Of a DNA stretch of 64,000 nucleotides, positions 27,471 to 37,015 are shown piece after piece; position 1 is the stretch's first letter; every line of letters begins with the position of its first letter. The notes beneath the pieces were generated by a model, which did not search any database, had not been told where the DNA came from, and saw only the letters and a program-made list of their open reading frames with translations. The position numbers and the translations under genes are program-made. Source of the stretch: Acidimicrobiaceae bacterium (lineage in GTDB: Bacteria > Actinomycetota > Acidimicrobiia > Acidimicrobiales > Poriferisodalaceae); assembly GCA_905182565.1 (NCBI GenBank), contig CAJJCB010000012.1:1-64000 (forward strand). Direction: 5' to 3'.

Positions 27471-28727
27471 ATGCCAGACACGCCTAAGCAGCCCAACTTA
27501 ACTGAGTTGATAAGCAGACCTTCGGTAAGAAATCTTTTAATATCGCGAGCCTGTGGAATGTCCGGCGCAGTAACTCTAGCAATCGCATTAGGCATCTATG
27601 TGTATGAAATTACGGGGCGTGAATTAGACATTGGGTTAGTTGGGCTAGCTGAATTTCTGCCAACTTTTTTACTTGTACTTTGGGCAGGTGCTCTAGCCGA
27701 CCGGGTAGATAGACGAAAATTAGCATGTGCTGGGTACCTAGCTGAAGCGATTATTGCATTACTAATTATGATTTACGTTGCTAAGGGCGGGACTGCTATT
27801 TGGCCAATAATTACCTTAACTGTTGCCTTTGGCACTGCTCGTGGATTCGTCAATCCCGCCACCCGGGCTTTGCCTGCAAATGTTGTACCTCGATCAGATT
27901 TACCGCGACTCATACCTGCCCTTTCGACTGTTTGGCAACTGTCTGCAATAATCTCGCCGCTTATAGTCGGTGCCGTCTATGGACTCGGAGCGCATTGGAC
28001 ATTTCTTGCGATAGCAGGACTTGACACAATCAGCGCGTTGACAATACGAAATATCCAACTTGACTCGCCGCAAACAAACACCGTGGAACGACCAAGTCTC
28101 GCTAATGCTCTTGGAGGGCTTCGTTTGGTAAGACAAACGCCCCTACTCTTAGCGGTCATCGGACTGGATTTATTTGCTGTTCTGTTAGGAGGTGTCATAG
28201 CTTTAGCACCTGCCATCTCCACAAATCTGCTCTCAGCCGGCGAATCTGCTCCCTTCTGGCTACGTTCAGCAGGAGCCGTCGGTGCTGCTATTACTGCAGT
28301 AGCTCTTGCGAGAACGCCGCTCACTGCCCATATTGGTAAGACGCTGCTGCAAGCCATCGCTATCTTTGGTGCCCTTACAATTCTTGTAGCCTTCAGCCGC
28401 AATCTTGTAATTACTCTATTTCTGTTCGCTGCGCTTGCAGCCGCAGACATGGTCAGCGTTTTTATTCGAGCGACTATCGTTCCGTTAGCAACTCCAGATT
28501 CTTTAAGGGGACGAGTCCTTGCCGTAGAAGCTGTATTCATAGGCGCATCCAACGAACTTGGAGCCTTCGAGTCAGGTATCACAGCCGAATGGTTTGGTTT
28601 AGCTCCAGCGATCATCATTTCTGGCATCGCAACGATTATCGTCGTTCTACTATTCGCAATTTTTGTACCAGATCTACGCAAACTCAATCATTTCGATGAG
28701 ATAACAGATGGTATGGAGCCAATATGA
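27471..28727 (+). CDS. MFS transporter (MFS_3/EntS-like drug or siderophore exporter family)
   Basis: A 418-residue major facilitator with about 12 hydrophobic segments. The loop 2-3 signature is GALADRVDRRKLACAG, and NPATRALPANVVPRSDLPRL with WQLSAIISPLIVG matches the EntS-type MFS_3 group. DSLRGRVLAVEAVFIGASNE is a second signature. Transport direction is probably efflux. It starts two bases after the histidine phosphatase stop, so the two genes are likely one unit. Confidence 0.88.
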   Translation: MPDTPKQPNLTELISRPSVRNLLISRACGMSGAVTLAIALGIYVYEITGRELDIGLVGLAEFLPTFLLVLWAGALADRVDRRKLACAGYLAEAIIALLIMIYVAKGGTAIWPIITLTVAFGTARGFVNPATRALPANVVPRSDLPRLIPALSTVWQLSAIISPLIVGAVYGLGAHWTFLAIAGLDTISALTIRNIQLDSPQTNTVERPSLANALGGLRLVRQTPLLLAVIGLDLFAVLLGGVIALAPAISTNLLSAGESAPFWLRSAGAVGAAITAVALARTPLTAHIGKTLLQAIAIFGALTILVAFSRNLVITLFLFAALAAADMVSVFIRATIVPLATPDSLRGRVLAVEAVFIGASNELGAFESGITAEWFGLAPAIIISGIATIIVVLLFAIFVPDLRKLNHFDEITDGMEPI

Positions 28728-28807
28728 AAGCGCTGCCGTAATCCAGGGAGTACCTTTACAATGTCGATTTCTAAATTTAGCTGACAAGAACCGAAAGGCC
28801 TTTGGTC

Positions 28808-30301
28808 GTGGAGCACAATCAAGACCTTGCGACTTACATCGACAGCTGGGCTGATCACAGGCCTGAAGCCGCAGCAATAGAATTTGAAGATCAATCCAGT
28901 ACGTATCTCCAACTTTCAAACAACATTGAGACTGTCGCTAACGCACTTTATGATCTCGGAGTACGTCGAACAAACCGTGTAGCTTGGCTAGGTCACAATC
29001 GGCCATTGGCCATAGAAATGCTGCTTGCTTGCTCGCGTCTAGGAGCCATCTATTTGCCGCTTAACTCTCGATTAACAGTTGCCGAACACCAATGGATTCT
29101 CAACGATGCAACCCCAACTGTCTTGGTGGCGGATACAGATTTCCGTGAGCAAGCTAACGCTGCTCTCATAGCGTCAGAGCTAAAGGTAAGCGCAGAAGCG
29201 GAACTGTACGTCGCAAGCCCAAGCGCTCCGCGCACCGGTGCGTCAAATGATGATGTTCTACTTGCTTACACTTCAGGAACTACGGGGCGACCAAAAGGAG
29301 CTGTACTAACACAAAAAGCGCTAGTGGCAAATGCTGTGAACGCAACACATGCACACGATTTTTCAAGTCACGATCGAGTCCTCACTTTGCTTCCTCTTTT
29401 CCATGTCGGTGGTCTTAACATCCAAACGCTTCCAGCCTTATTCGCTGGCGCTGCGGTATTGCTCCACAAGAGCTTCAATCCCGAAGCCTGGCTAAAAGAT
29501 GTTCAAAGATGGAAACCAACTTGGTCTTTGCTGGTACCAGCTACCTTGAACGCAGTCAGCAAGCATCCAAATTTTAATGACACAGACTTAACTTCACTTA
29601 CCGGATTGATGACCGGCTCATCGACGATTCCTGCATCATCTGTGCAACCCTTTACCGATCGCAACTTAGTCGTCGGCCAGGTCTACGGTTCAACAGAAAC
29701 AGCGCCAACTTCTATTCACCTAAGAATAGATGCCGCTAATGAGCATCCCGGCTCTTGCGGCAAGCCATCTCCTCTCACTCAACTGAGAATTGTCGATTCA
29801 GAGGGTCGCGATGTTTCACCTGGAACGTCCGGTGAGCTCTGGGTCAAGGGCCCCAACATTCTATCTCGATACTGGAATAACCCCGTGGCAACACAAGAAG
29901 CTATAACAGATGGCTGGTTTCACACCGGCGACATTGGGCATCGAGATCCTGACGGCTGGGTTTATATCGATGACAGGAAAAAAGACATGATTATTTCTGG
30001 AGGAGAAAACATCTACCCTGCCGAGTTAGAGGAAATTCTTAACGACAGCTCTTTTTTCTCGGAGGTGACGGTCGTTGGAATTAAAGATGAGCAGTGGGGT
30101 GAAATACCTATCGTATTAGGTGTTTCGGCATCCGATGAGAAACCATCAGATGGTACAATTTTTGAACTTTTCAATACCCGAGTTGCGAAGTTCAAACACC
30201 CCAAGCGGCTAATTTGGATGGCTGAGCTTCCACGAAACGCAATGGGGAAAGTTCTCAAACATGAGCTTAAAGCAATTCTTAAACGTGACTTTGATTGTTA
30301 A
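28808..30301 (+). CDS. acyl-CoA synthetase / AMP-dependent ligase
   Basis: An approximately 497-residue ANL-superfamily enzyme that activates a carboxylate with ATP and CoA. The P-loop is LLAYTSGTTGRPKGAVLTQK, QVYGSTETAPTSI is the A5 motif, GWFHTGDIGHRDPDGWVYID the A7 motif, and RKKDMIISGGENIYPAELE the A8 hinge. The catalytic Lys is in NAMGKVLKHEL. The start is GTG 28808, which has AAAGG nine bases upstream. Chain length preference cannot be determined. It precedes a VOC protein gene. Confidence 0.93.
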   Translation: MEHNQDLATYIDSWADHRPEAAAIEFEDQSSTYLQLSNNIETVANALYDLGVRRTNRVAWLGHNRPLAIEMLLACSRLGAIYLPLNSRLTVAEHQWILNDATPTVLVADTDFREQANAALIASELKVSAEAELYVASPSAPRTGASNDDVLLAYTSGTTGRPKGAVLTQKALVANAVNATHAHDFSSHDRVLTLLPLFHVGGLNIQTLPALFAGAAVLLHKSFNPEAWLKDVQRWKPTWSLLVPATLNAVSKHPNFNDTDLTSLTGLMTGSSTIPASSVQPFTDRNLVVGQVYGSTETAPTSIHLRIDAANEHPGSCGKPSPLTQLRIVDSEGRDVSPGTSGELWVKGPNILSRYWNNPVATQEAITDGWFHTGDIGHRDPDGWVYIDDRKKDMIISGGENIYPAELEEILNDSSFFSEVTVVGIKDEQWGEIPIVLGVSASDEKPSDGTIFELFNTRVAKFKHPKRLIWMAELPRNAMGKVLKHELKAILKRDFDC

Positions 30302-30372
30302 GTATTCATTCGAGTTACGATCACTGACGAAACATTTTCAAGACAATTTTTCTATCTGAACCGGATTGGACT

Positions 30373-30768
30373 ATGGCCCTAGGACATATCGGCATAAACA
30401 TTTTCAACTTCGAAGAGTCTCGTTCTTATTATGCATTCCTTATGCCCTTACTGGGCTATGAATTGTTCATCAACCATGATGACCAATTTGCGTATCGACC
30501 GAGTGGAAACAAAGTAGGAACATATTTATTTTTTTACGAAGCAGAAGCTCCTGGATTTGACCAACAAGTAGCAGGGCTTCAACACCTCGCCTTTATGATG
30601 CCATCTCGGGAGTCTGTCACGAGCCTGCATAAATCTGTATCCGATATGAACTCTCAGATTGTTCATAGCCCGCGCGAATGGCCTGAGTACCCTCCGCCTT
30701 ATTATGCTTTTTTCTGGAAAGATCCAAATGGAATAATGCTTGAAGCTGTCTGCCATAAACACTCTTGA
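30373..30768 (+). CDS. VOC-fold (glyoxalase/bleomycin resistance) protein
   Basis: A 131-residue vicinal-oxygen-chelate protein with paired beta-alpha-beta modules: GHIGINIFNFEESRSYYAFL (metal His at the start) and GLQHLAFMMPSRESVTSLHK, then FFWKDPNGIMLEAVCHKH with the terminal Glu. Members bind a divalent metal and act as lyases, dioxygenases or resistance proteins. The function is unknown. It ends 13 bases before the 3-hydroxyisobutyrate dehydrogenase-family gene. Confidence 0.8.
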   Translation: MALGHIGINIFNFEESRSYYAFLMPLLGYELFINHDDQFAYRPSGNKVGTYLFFYEAEAPGFDQQVAGLQHLAFMMPSRESVTSLHKSVSDMNSQIVHSPREWPEYPPPYYAFFWKDPNGIMLEAVCHKHS

Positions 30769-30781
30769 AAGGTTTCAAAAC

Positions 30782-31663
30782 ATGAATGCTCTGCCAACAG
30801 CGGCTTTTATCGGCCTCGGAGTTATGGGTTTCCCTATGGCTGGACATTTACAACGTTCTGGTTTCCAAACTACCGTTTACAATCGAACGAACTCCAAGGC
30901 CATTGAGTGGGTTGCACAGCATGGGGGCTCAATCGCCTCAAGCCCTAAAAAAGCTGCGGCAAATTCTGACTACGTCTTTATCTGCGTCGGAGATGACAGC
31001 GATGTCCGAGAGGTAGTTAGTGGACCATCTGGAGTTCTCGAAGGAATGCGAGCAGGGAGTACACTAATTGACCACACCACCGCATCCGCCGAGCTTGCAA
31101 GGGAATTAGGTCAAACCTGTTTCGAGAAAGACATTGGTTTTCTTGATGCACCCGTATCTGGTGGACAGGCTGGAGCCGAGAACGGCAAACTAACCATCAT
31201 GTGTGGTGGTGACCCAGCCGTCTTTCATAACTCCAGAAGCGCTCTGCAGAGTTATAGTCAGCAATGCACTTTGATAGGGCCGACTGGCTCTGGGCAACTA
31301 ACAAAGATGGTTAACCAAATATGTATCGCCGGTCTCATACAGGGGCTGTCTGAAGGTCTCGAATTTGGCCGACGCTCTGGGCTTGATTTGGAATTGGTTC
31401 TTGAAACTATTTCAAAGGGCGCCGCTGGCTCCTGGCAAATGAACAATCGCGGTAAAACAATGATCAAAAACGAGTTCGACTTTGGTTTTGCAGTGGATTG
31501 GATGCGAAAAGATCTAGGAATTGTATTCAGCGAAGCGGCGACAAACGGATCACCATTACCGATTACCAAAATGGTAGATGGATTCTATGAAAAGGTTCAA
31601 CAGCGGCAGGGGAATCGGCTTGACACGAGCAGTTTGATATCCCTTCTGAGGAATTCTGATTGA
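30782..31663 (+). CDS. 3-hydroxyisobutyrate dehydrogenase family NAD-binding oxidoreductase
   Basis: A 293-residue beta-hydroxyacid dehydrogenase. AAFIGLGVMGFPMAGHL is the Rossmann GxGxxG, LDAPVSGGQAGAENGKLTIM the substrate signature, and GQLTKMVNQICIAGLIQGLS contains the catalytic Lys. The C-terminal helical domain is complete. Substrate could be 3-hydroxyisobutyrate or tartronate semialdehyde. The start is ATG 30782; a longer frame from 30740 overlaps the VOC gene and adds atypical residues. Confidence 0.9.
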   Translation: MNALPTAAFIGLGVMGFPMAGHLQRSGFQTTVYNRTNSKAIEWVAQHGGSIASSPKKAAANSDYVFICVGDDSDVREVVSGPSGVLEGMRAGSTLIDHTTASAELARELGQTCFEKDIGFLDAPVSGGQAGAENGKLTIMCGGDPAVFHNSRSALQSYSQQCTLIGPTGSGQLTKMVNQICIAGLIQGLSEGLEFGRRSGLDLELVLETISKGAAGSWQMNNRGKTMIKNEFDFGFAVDWMRKDLGIVFSEAATNGSPLPITKMVDGFYEKVQQRQGNRLDTSSLISLLRNSD

Positions 31664-31737
31664 GTTTCTCAATTATTAGTCTGCCAAAGAGGCCTTTTTA
31701 GTCAGCATTGTGACCGATTGAGTTGTAGCGTAAAAAT

Positions 31738-32817
31738 GTGATTCACGCCGACCGTATTCTTATGGGCCCAGGCCCTTGCAACCCCTACCCAGAAGTAATC
31801 GAAGCATTCACAAGACCGATATTGGGTCACTTAGACCCCGACTTCATTCAATTACTTGATGAGCTAAATGACAGGCTGCGGAAAGTTTGGCGCACAAACA
31901 ATCAGCTCACTTTCCCAATCAGCGCTACGGGCTCAGCTGGAATGGAAGCTTCTTTTGTCAACTTCGTTAACCCTGGCGACACTGTAGTAATCGGCGTTAA
32001 TGGTGTATTTGGTGGACGAATGTGTGATGTTGCTGCGAGAGCAGGTGCATCCGTTGTTGTTGTCGAAGAAGCATGGGGTAAAGCAATCGATCCACAAAGA
32101 CTTTTAGATGCTCACCCAAATCCGAAGATTATTGCTGTCGTGCATGCCGAGACTTCAACAGGAGTCCGAAACGACATAGAGTTATTAGGAAAAAATAAAG
32201 GTGAATCTCTTTTACTAGTTGACTGCGTCACCTCTCTAGGAGGCATTCCAATGCTTCTAGATGAGTGGAATGTAGACATTGCCTATAGTGGCACTCAAAA
32301 GTGTCTGGGAGTGCCACCAGGCTTGTCCCCGATCAGCGTTAGTGACAGAGCACTTGAATTTTTGGTAGCGAAACCTCAAAGCTGGTACCTCGATCTCAAT
32401 ATGATCCGGAACTATGTGACAGGAGACGGAGCGCGTGCCTACCATCACACAGCGCCAATATCGATGCTTTATGGGCTTCATGCTGGGCTCGGAGTTGTGT
32501 TAGAGGAAGGGCTCGAGAATGCCTGGGCGCGTCACCAAGCTTGCGGAGATGAACTTCATAAGCGATTACCTGAACTCGGCTTTGACCTTTGGGCCCAGCC
32601 GGGCCACCGGCTCCCTGACCTAACGACAGTGACCCTGCCCGAAGGGCTTGATGATGCAAAAGCTCGAGCTACTCTTTTGAATGAGTACGGGATTGAAGTC
32701 GGCGGTGGCCTCGGTCCGGTGGCCGGCAAAGTATGGCGAATCGGTTGCATGGGCCATACCGCAAGAATGCGAAACGTTAGGATGCTCCTAGGAGCATTAG
32801 GAGAAATAGTTAGCTAA
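31738..32817 (+). CDS. class V aminotransferase (alanine/serine-glyoxylate transaminase-like)
   Basis: A 359-residue PLP enzyme. RILMGPGPCNPYPEVIEAF is the N-terminal signature of the alanine-glyoxylate group, and AYSGTQKCLGVPPGLSPISV carries the PLP Lys. TVTLPEGLDDAKARATLLNE and VEVGGGLGPVAGKVWRIG complete the fold. GTG 31738 is the start. Likely substrates are glyoxylate with alanine or serine; a phosphonate transaminase is less likely. It may connect serine and glycine metabolism (serB and gcv genes are in the same window). Confidence 0.87.
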   Translation: MIHADRILMGPGPCNPYPEVIEAFTRPILGHLDPDFIQLLDELNDRLRKVWRTNNQLTFPISATGSAGMEASFVNFVNPGDTVVIGVNGVFGGRMCDVAARAGASVVVVEEAWGKAIDPQRLLDAHPNPKIIAVVHAETSTGVRNDIELLGKNKGESLLLVDCVTSLGGIPMLLDEWNVDIAYSGTQKCLGVPPGLSPISVSDRALEFLVAKPQSWYLDLNMIRNYVTGDGARAYHHTAPISMLYGLHAGLGVVLEEGLENAWARHQACGDELHKRLPELGFDLWAQPGHRLPDLTTVTLPEGLDDAKARATLLNEYGIEVGGGLGPVAGKVWRIGCMGHTARMRNVRMLLGALGEIVS

Positions 32818-32878
32818 GAGGATTAGATTCCTCAAAGTTATAGTTCCTTACTAAAGACAAGCATTATCAGCTGCTGTC

Positions 32879-33775
32879 TTATTTTTCAGTTTCCCACGGA
32901 GCAGGTCCATCTTGGGGTGGTTCAGGCACTCCGTCTAGCCATTTGTTAAATACTGGCGTTCGTTTCTCTAAAAATGCTGCCCCACCTTCTCGTGCATCTG
33001 CGATGTGGTCAGTGACCGCTGTTTTAGAAGCAATCTCATCCAGGGACTGATCCCAAGTTAACTCTGATGCTAGATAGATGGAACGCTTCAGCATTCTCAT
33101 CGCAATTTGCGGCCCGTTGGCCAGTTCGGTAGCCAATTCTATGGTGGCGTTCATCAGCTCAGCATCATCAACGACTTGGTGAACTAGTCCTAATTCGGCC
33201 GCTTCCTCGGCGGTCACAATTCGCTTTCGCATCATAAAGTCCATAGCTCCCGCAACCCCTAGGTGCTGCACCAATAACCATTGCCCACCTTCATCGGGCA
33301 AAAGCCCAAATCTGAGCGTGGCGCTTCCCATCTTGGCTGATCGGGCAGCGACTCGAAAATCGCAAGCAAGAGCGGCTGAGAAGCCTGTCTGAATGGCAAA
33401 GCCATTTATAGCTGCAATAGACAGTTTGTCCAGGTTCCTGATCGATGTGTTAACCGCCTGCGAAATGCTTCTCAGACCGTTGTAAGTGCCGATTTCTCGA
33501 TGGTGCCCTCCGTGAATCGGAGGAACCTCGCTACTCTTCGCTCCTGCGTAACCTTTCAGATCATCGCCAGCCCAAAATGCTTTTCCAGTTCCGGTAAGGA
33601 CAACCACCCTAAGCGAATCATCCATTTGGATTTGAGTAAAAACTTCTACTAGGTCCCGTTTCATCGGGGCAGTTGAAGCGTTCAACGACTCGGGGCGGTT
33701 GAAAGTTATCGTCGCTATCCCAGGATTCAAAACGCTCGTCTCGAAGCCACAGTATTCACCAATCCGCATACCCAT
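32879..33775 (-). CDS. enoyl-CoA hydratase/isomerase (crotonase) family protein
   Basis: A 298-residue crotonase. TFNRPESLNASTAPMKRDL and GTGKAFWAGDDLKGY form the first half, and INGFAIQTGFSAALACDFRV is the second oxyanion loop. The two canonical catalytic Glu positions read Ser and Leu, while DEGG later in the helix may supply an acid, so isomerase or another crotonase chemistry is more likely than hydration. A C-terminal extension (FNKWLDGVPEPPQ) follows. It is convergent with the aminotransferase gene 61 bases away. Confidence 0.85.
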   Translation of the reverse strand: MGMRIGEYCGFETSVLNPGIATITFNRPESLNASTAPMKRDLVEVFTQIQMDDSLRVVVLTGTGKAFWAGDDLKGYAGAKSSEVPPIHGGHHREIGTYNGLRSISQAVNTSIRNLDKLSIAAINGFAIQTGFSAALACDFRVAARSAKMGSATLRFGLLPDEGGQWLLVQHLGVAGAMDFMMRKRIVTAEEAAELGLVHQVVDDAELMNATIELATELANGPQIAMRMLKRSIYLASELTWDQSLDEIASKTAVTDHIADAREGGAAFLEKRTPVFNKWLDGVPEPPQDGPAPWETEK

Positions 33776-33859
33776 ATCGATTCCTCCTATAGAGCAACGA
33801 CGATACTCTTAAGTGCCTATTCACTTCCAAAAAAGTTAAATTATTGATACGTTTGTCAC

Positions 33860-34222
33860 GTGTCAATAGAAAATGTGTATCAACCGTTCTCTGATTCATT
33901 AATGCTTAAACTCGATATAAATGGCTCAAACGGGTATCGAGTTCATTACATAACTCCGTTTGTCACAGATGGCTGCCGCCTTTATATTTTCGATGAGCCC
34001 AGCCACGATCCTGACAAGTTTGAGCTAATGCTGCTCGGTCAGAACGTGACCGTTACCTCGAAGGCCTCTGGAGATTACACGACGACAGGAGTCGGAAGAC
34101 TACCCAACGAAGCTGAGAACCTCTGGAGCAGAAAAGCCTGTACCGAACGTTTTTATTACGATCAAGCGATACAAGATTTAGCTCAGTTGGGCCCAATAAT
34201 TGTTCTGGGTCACGAATTGTAA
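33860..34222 (+). CDS. uncharacterised protein
   Basis: A 120-residue protein that I do not recognise. It starts at GTG 33860 with no evident ribosome site. The N-terminus, SLMLKLDINGSNGYRVHYIT, and middle, GCRLYIFDEPSHDPDKFELM, alternate hydrophobic and polar residues as in a beta-rich fold, and the C-terminus holds FYYDQAIQDLAQLGPIIVLG. No signal peptide or membrane segment is seen. It stands between a crotonase and a TauD-family gene. Confidence 0.55.
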   Translation: MSIENVYQPFSDSLMLKLDINGSNGYRVHYITPFVTDGCRLYIFDEPSHDPDKFELMLLGQNVTVTSKASGDYTTTGVGRLPNEAENLWSRKACTERFYYDQAIQDLAQLGPIIVLGHEL

Positions 34223-34242
34223 ATTATCCGCAAAAATTTTAG

Positions 34243-35082
34243 CTAAACCGGAACTTCCCCAGCGAGAGTTACTCTGTACATTTCTCTTCTGTGGCCAGCG
34301 TAATCGTCAACGGCAAAATGTTGGACAACGCGGTTATCCCACATGACTAATGTTCCTGGCGCCCACCGCACACGACTTGTCATTTGAATCTGCCGGCTAT
34401 GTTGAAGCAAGAACTCCAGAATCGGAGAACTTTCAGCGGCGGGCATTCCATGAATGCCAACCGTGTAGACATCGTTTATGAACAAGGATTTTTTCCCGGT
34501 TACTGGGTGGGTTCGAACCAGAGGATGGAGTTGTTCTTTGACTGCCTTTTCATCGCCGTGAATTTCCATTGATGATTTCGGGTCGTGTCGGCCGAAAGTT
34601 CCGGTAGGCCCATAGCTACGCCGAGCGCTATGCACTCCTTGTAAACCTTGGAGAAAGTCTTTCATAACATCCGATAGGGTTTCATATGCAAGGTATTGAT
34701 TTGTAAACGCCGTATCGCCTCCTGCTTTGGGTACTTCAACTCCATACAAAATCGTTGCGCTTGGTGGCTCAACTTGAAAACTCCAGTCACTGTGCCAACC
34801 GCTTCCGAACAAGGGTCCGGCTTCATTTTTCTCGCGTAACACTCTGAGGACGTTGGGATGACTATCTAAAGTTTTGATAAATGGAGTTTCTCCATACGAG
34901 CCCAATGAAAGAGCGAACGACTCAAGCTCTTCCAGCGTCAGAACTTGATCTCTGAACACGAGGACCATGTGGTCAGCAAAAGCAGTTTTAATTTGATCGA
35001 CAGCTTCCCCATCTAAAGGTTGAGCTAAATCAATTTCGAGCGCTTCAGCGGTAAATGAACCCGTGAGCGGAAGTAGATGCAT
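34243..35082 (-). CDS. TauD/TfdA-family alpha-ketoglutarate-dependent dioxygenase
   Basis: A 279-residue non-heme Fe(II)/2-oxoglutarate dioxygenase. The metal triad is His97-x-Asp99 (GWHSDWSFQVEPPSATILYG) and His255 in VQHFAVDDY, with a 2-oxoglutarate-binding Arg in HRREMYRVTL. The start is ATG 35082; the longer frame begins with nine atypical residues at 35109. It is divergent from the F420-dependent enzyme. The family ranges from taurine to phenoxyacetate and alkyl sulfate substrates; none can be assigned. Confidence 0.9.
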   Translation of the reverse strand: MHLLPLTGSFTAEALEIDLAQPLDGEAVDQIKTAFADHMVLVFRDQVLTLEELESFALSLGSYGETPFIKTLDSHPNVLRVLREKNEAGPLFGSGWHSDWSFQVEPPSATILYGVEVPKAGGDTAFTNQYLAYETLSDVMKDFLQGLQGVHSARRSYGPTGTFGRHDPKSSMEIHGDEKAVKEQLHPLVRTHPVTGKKSLFINDVYTVGIHGMPAAESSPILEFLLQHSRQIQMTSRVRWAPGTLVMWDNRVVQHFAVDDYAGHRREMYRVTLAGEVPV

Positions 35083-35162
35083 CCTTAAATGGTAGCGCCC
35101 TCTTGTCAAGCAATATCCGAATTAACGAGTTATTGCTGTCGGTCTGGACTAAAAACGTTGGC

Positions 35163-36215
35163 ATGAAGATATCTATCTCATACGGCGGAGCCGACTCAGG
35201 AAAAAAAGATGACTGGGATCAGCAGGTTGATTTTTTGATTGAGGCTGAACGTATGGGGGTAGATATTATTTGGTCAGCTGAGGCTTGGGGTATGGATGGA
35301 GTGACGACGCTCGCTTACCTTGCTGCTGTAACTAGCAAAGTAACTCTCGGAACTGGGATACTACAAATTTCTGCAAGAACTCCGGTAATGACGGCTATGA
35401 CCGCTCTCTCAATGGCTGCAATTTCGAATAATAGATTTATTTTGGGTCTAGGGGTTAGCGGACCTCAGGTAGTGGAAGGTCTCCATGGTGTTCCATTTGC
35501 ACAACCACTCAAAAGACTCCAAGAGACAGTTGACATTGTTCGGCAAGCATTCGCTGGTGAGAAAATTCTTTATGACGGCCGACACCACTCCCTGCCTCTA
35601 GCGGGCGGGCAGGGAAAGTCTTTGCGTTTGTCTCAGCCTGCAAACGAACAAATCCCGATCTGGCTTGCCACGCTCGGTCCTCAATCTTTAACTTATACCG
35701 GGAAATCTGCTGATGGATGGGCAGGGACGTGCTTCACTCCTAGCGGTCGAGCTGCAACTATCGGCCATGTGCAAAAAGGGGCTCTCGAAGCTGGTCGGGA
35801 TCCCGCTTCGATTGATTATCAGGCTGGCGGAGCGCTGCAGTTTGGCGATGATCTTGATTCTCTTATAACGCCGCGAAAGAATGGGGTAGCTTTCACGCTC
35901 GGAGCGATGGGGTCGGCCACGTCGAACTTCTACAATGATGCATACAGCCGAGGAGGATTTGCAGATGAAGCTAAGCATATCCAGCAGCTTTGGTTGGATG
36001 GTAAACGAGATCTTGCAGCTGCCGAAGTTCCTGATGAGCTAGTTTTGCAGACTAATTTCCTTGGAACAGTTAACCAGGTCACCGAACGAGTAAAAGCTTA
36101 CAAGGATGCTGGGGTTAGCGTATTACGAGTGGCACCTGAGGGAGATAGCCAGCAGGACCGTTTAGATGCACTCGGCCAAATAGTTGACATCGTTAGAGAT
36201 TTGAATCGTCAATAG
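35163..36215 (+). CDS. LLM-class F420-dependent oxidoreductase
   Basis: A 350-residue luciferase-like enzyme predicted to use F420. MKISISYGGADSGKKDDWDQ starts the barrel, then EAERMGVDIIWSAEAWGMDG, LGTGILQISARTPVMTAMTA and RFILGLGVSGPQVVEGLHG, and IPIWLATLGPQSLTYTGKSA. The start ATG 35163 is preferred to 35103. A divergent neighbour encodes a TauD-type dioxygenase; a shared promoter region is likely. Confidence 0.9.
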   Translation: MKISISYGGADSGKKDDWDQQVDFLIEAERMGVDIIWSAEAWGMDGVTTLAYLAAVTSKVTLGTGILQISARTPVMTAMTALSMAAISNNRFILGLGVSGPQVVEGLHGVPFAQPLKRLQETVDIVRQAFAGEKILYDGRHHSLPLAGGQGKSLRLSQPANEQIPIWLATLGPQSLTYTGKSADGWAGTCFTPSGRAATIGHVQKGALEAGRDPASIDYQAGGALQFGDDLDSLITPRKNGVAFTLGAMGSATSNFYNDAYSRGGFADEAKHIQQLWLDGKRDLAAAEVPDELVLQTNFLGTVNQVTERVKAYKDAGVSVLRVAPEGDSQQDRLDALGQIVDIVRDLNRQ

Positions 36216-36245
36216 GCAACCTGTAAGTAACCAGTTCAAGGGCAG

Positions 36246-36449
36246 TCAGATACTAACATTGTGATCATTTAAAGATTCAACGATAGATACGTCTGCAGTT
36301 CTGTAGCTTGCAACGCGATGAGACCATGTGTCGACGTATTGGCGTCCAGCGTTGTCAAAGAAAGTTAGTAATGGGCCTTCTTGTTCGTAGGTATCAGCGC
36401 CAGCGATATGAATCGTCCTGCCATCAGCAAGGGTCAGTCTGTAGGTCAT
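36246..36449 (-). CDS. small uncharacterised protein
   Basis: About 67 residues from an internal ATG: TYRLTLADGRTIHIAGADTY is followed by EGPLLTFFDNAGRQYVDTWS and a polar C-terminus. The sequence looks protein-like (alternating strands, balanced composition), and no other frame explains it. The longer frame from 36611 would overlap the msrB start in the opposite direction. I do not recognise a family, and it could be spurious. Confidence 0.5.
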   Translation of the reverse strand: MTYRLTLADGRTIHIAGADTYEQEGPLLTFFDNAGRQYVDTWSHRVASYRTADVSIVESLNDHNVSI

Positions 36450-36603
36450 TCCATCAACTGTAAACCACTTGGTTTGTGGGCAACTAGTGCTATAAACCTG
36501 TGGGGTTTCAGTGCGTAAGTCAATACTTTTCCACAGAGGAACTAGTGGAAAGCGTTTCAAAGAGTCTAAAATAGCAACTCTAAACATCGAGGGAGATTTA
36601 GCT

Positions 36604-37011
36604 ATGGGCACACCTCCAACTGATCACTCAGAAGAAGATCTCAGAGATAGGTTGTCTCCTCTTGAGTTCCATGTCACCCAAGAGTCAGGCACAGAACAGC
36701 CCTTCACTGGTGAAACGTGGGATAACAAGGCAGATGGTTCTTACGCCTGCAAAGTGTGCGGAACCGAACTTTTCTCTTCCGACACGAAATTCGAAAGTGG
36801 CTCTGGTTGGCCAAGTTTTTGGCAACCAACGTCAACGGAAAATGTTTCAGTGACCACAGACAGCTCACATGGAATGGTCCGCACAGAAGCATCGTGTGCC
36901 AAGTGCGGAGCGCATTTAGGACATATATTTCCCGATGGCCCTCAGCCTACCGGAGATAGGTATTGCATGAACTCCGCTTCCCTTAGCTTCCTTGCCCAAG
37001 AAAACAGCTAA
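36604..37011 (+). CDS. msrB: peptide-methionine (R)-S-oxide reductase MsrB
   Basis: Repairs methionine-R-sulfoxide in proteins. The 135-residue protein has zinc pairs Cys49/Cys52 (ACKVCGTELF) and Cys98/Cys101 (SCAKCGAHLGHIF), SGSGWPSFWQP, and the catalytic Cys121 in RYCMNSASLSF. The catalytic residue is Cys, not Sec, although this organism seems to use Sec elsewhere. The start is ATG 36604, with GAGGGAGA upstream; the longer frame from 36511 adds unrelated residues. It is convergent with merR four bases away. Confidence 0.94.
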   Translation: MGTPPTDHSEEDLRDRLSPLEFHVTQESGTEQPFTGETWDNKADGSYACKVCGTELFSSDTKFESGSGWPSFWQPTSTENVSVTTDSSHGMVRTEASCAKCGAHLGHIFPDGPQPTGDRYCMNSASLSFLAQENS

Positions 37012-37015
37012 ATAT

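Noticed and set aside
27977-28687. 236-codon open frame antisense to the MFS transporter gene
   Set aside because: It is a shadow of the transporter's own codon use: rich in Arg, Ala and Ser, with no recognisable domain, while the sense frame has clear transporter motifs.
36450-36611. N-terminal extension of the small minus-strand gene across the msrB start
   Set aside because: The extra residues overlap the msrB coding start and ribosome site and lack conservation marks; a shorter gene from 36449 is more reasonable.
36604-37011. MsrB as a third selenoprotein
   Set aside because: The catalytic position is encoded as Cys (RYCMNSAS) with no in-frame UGA.
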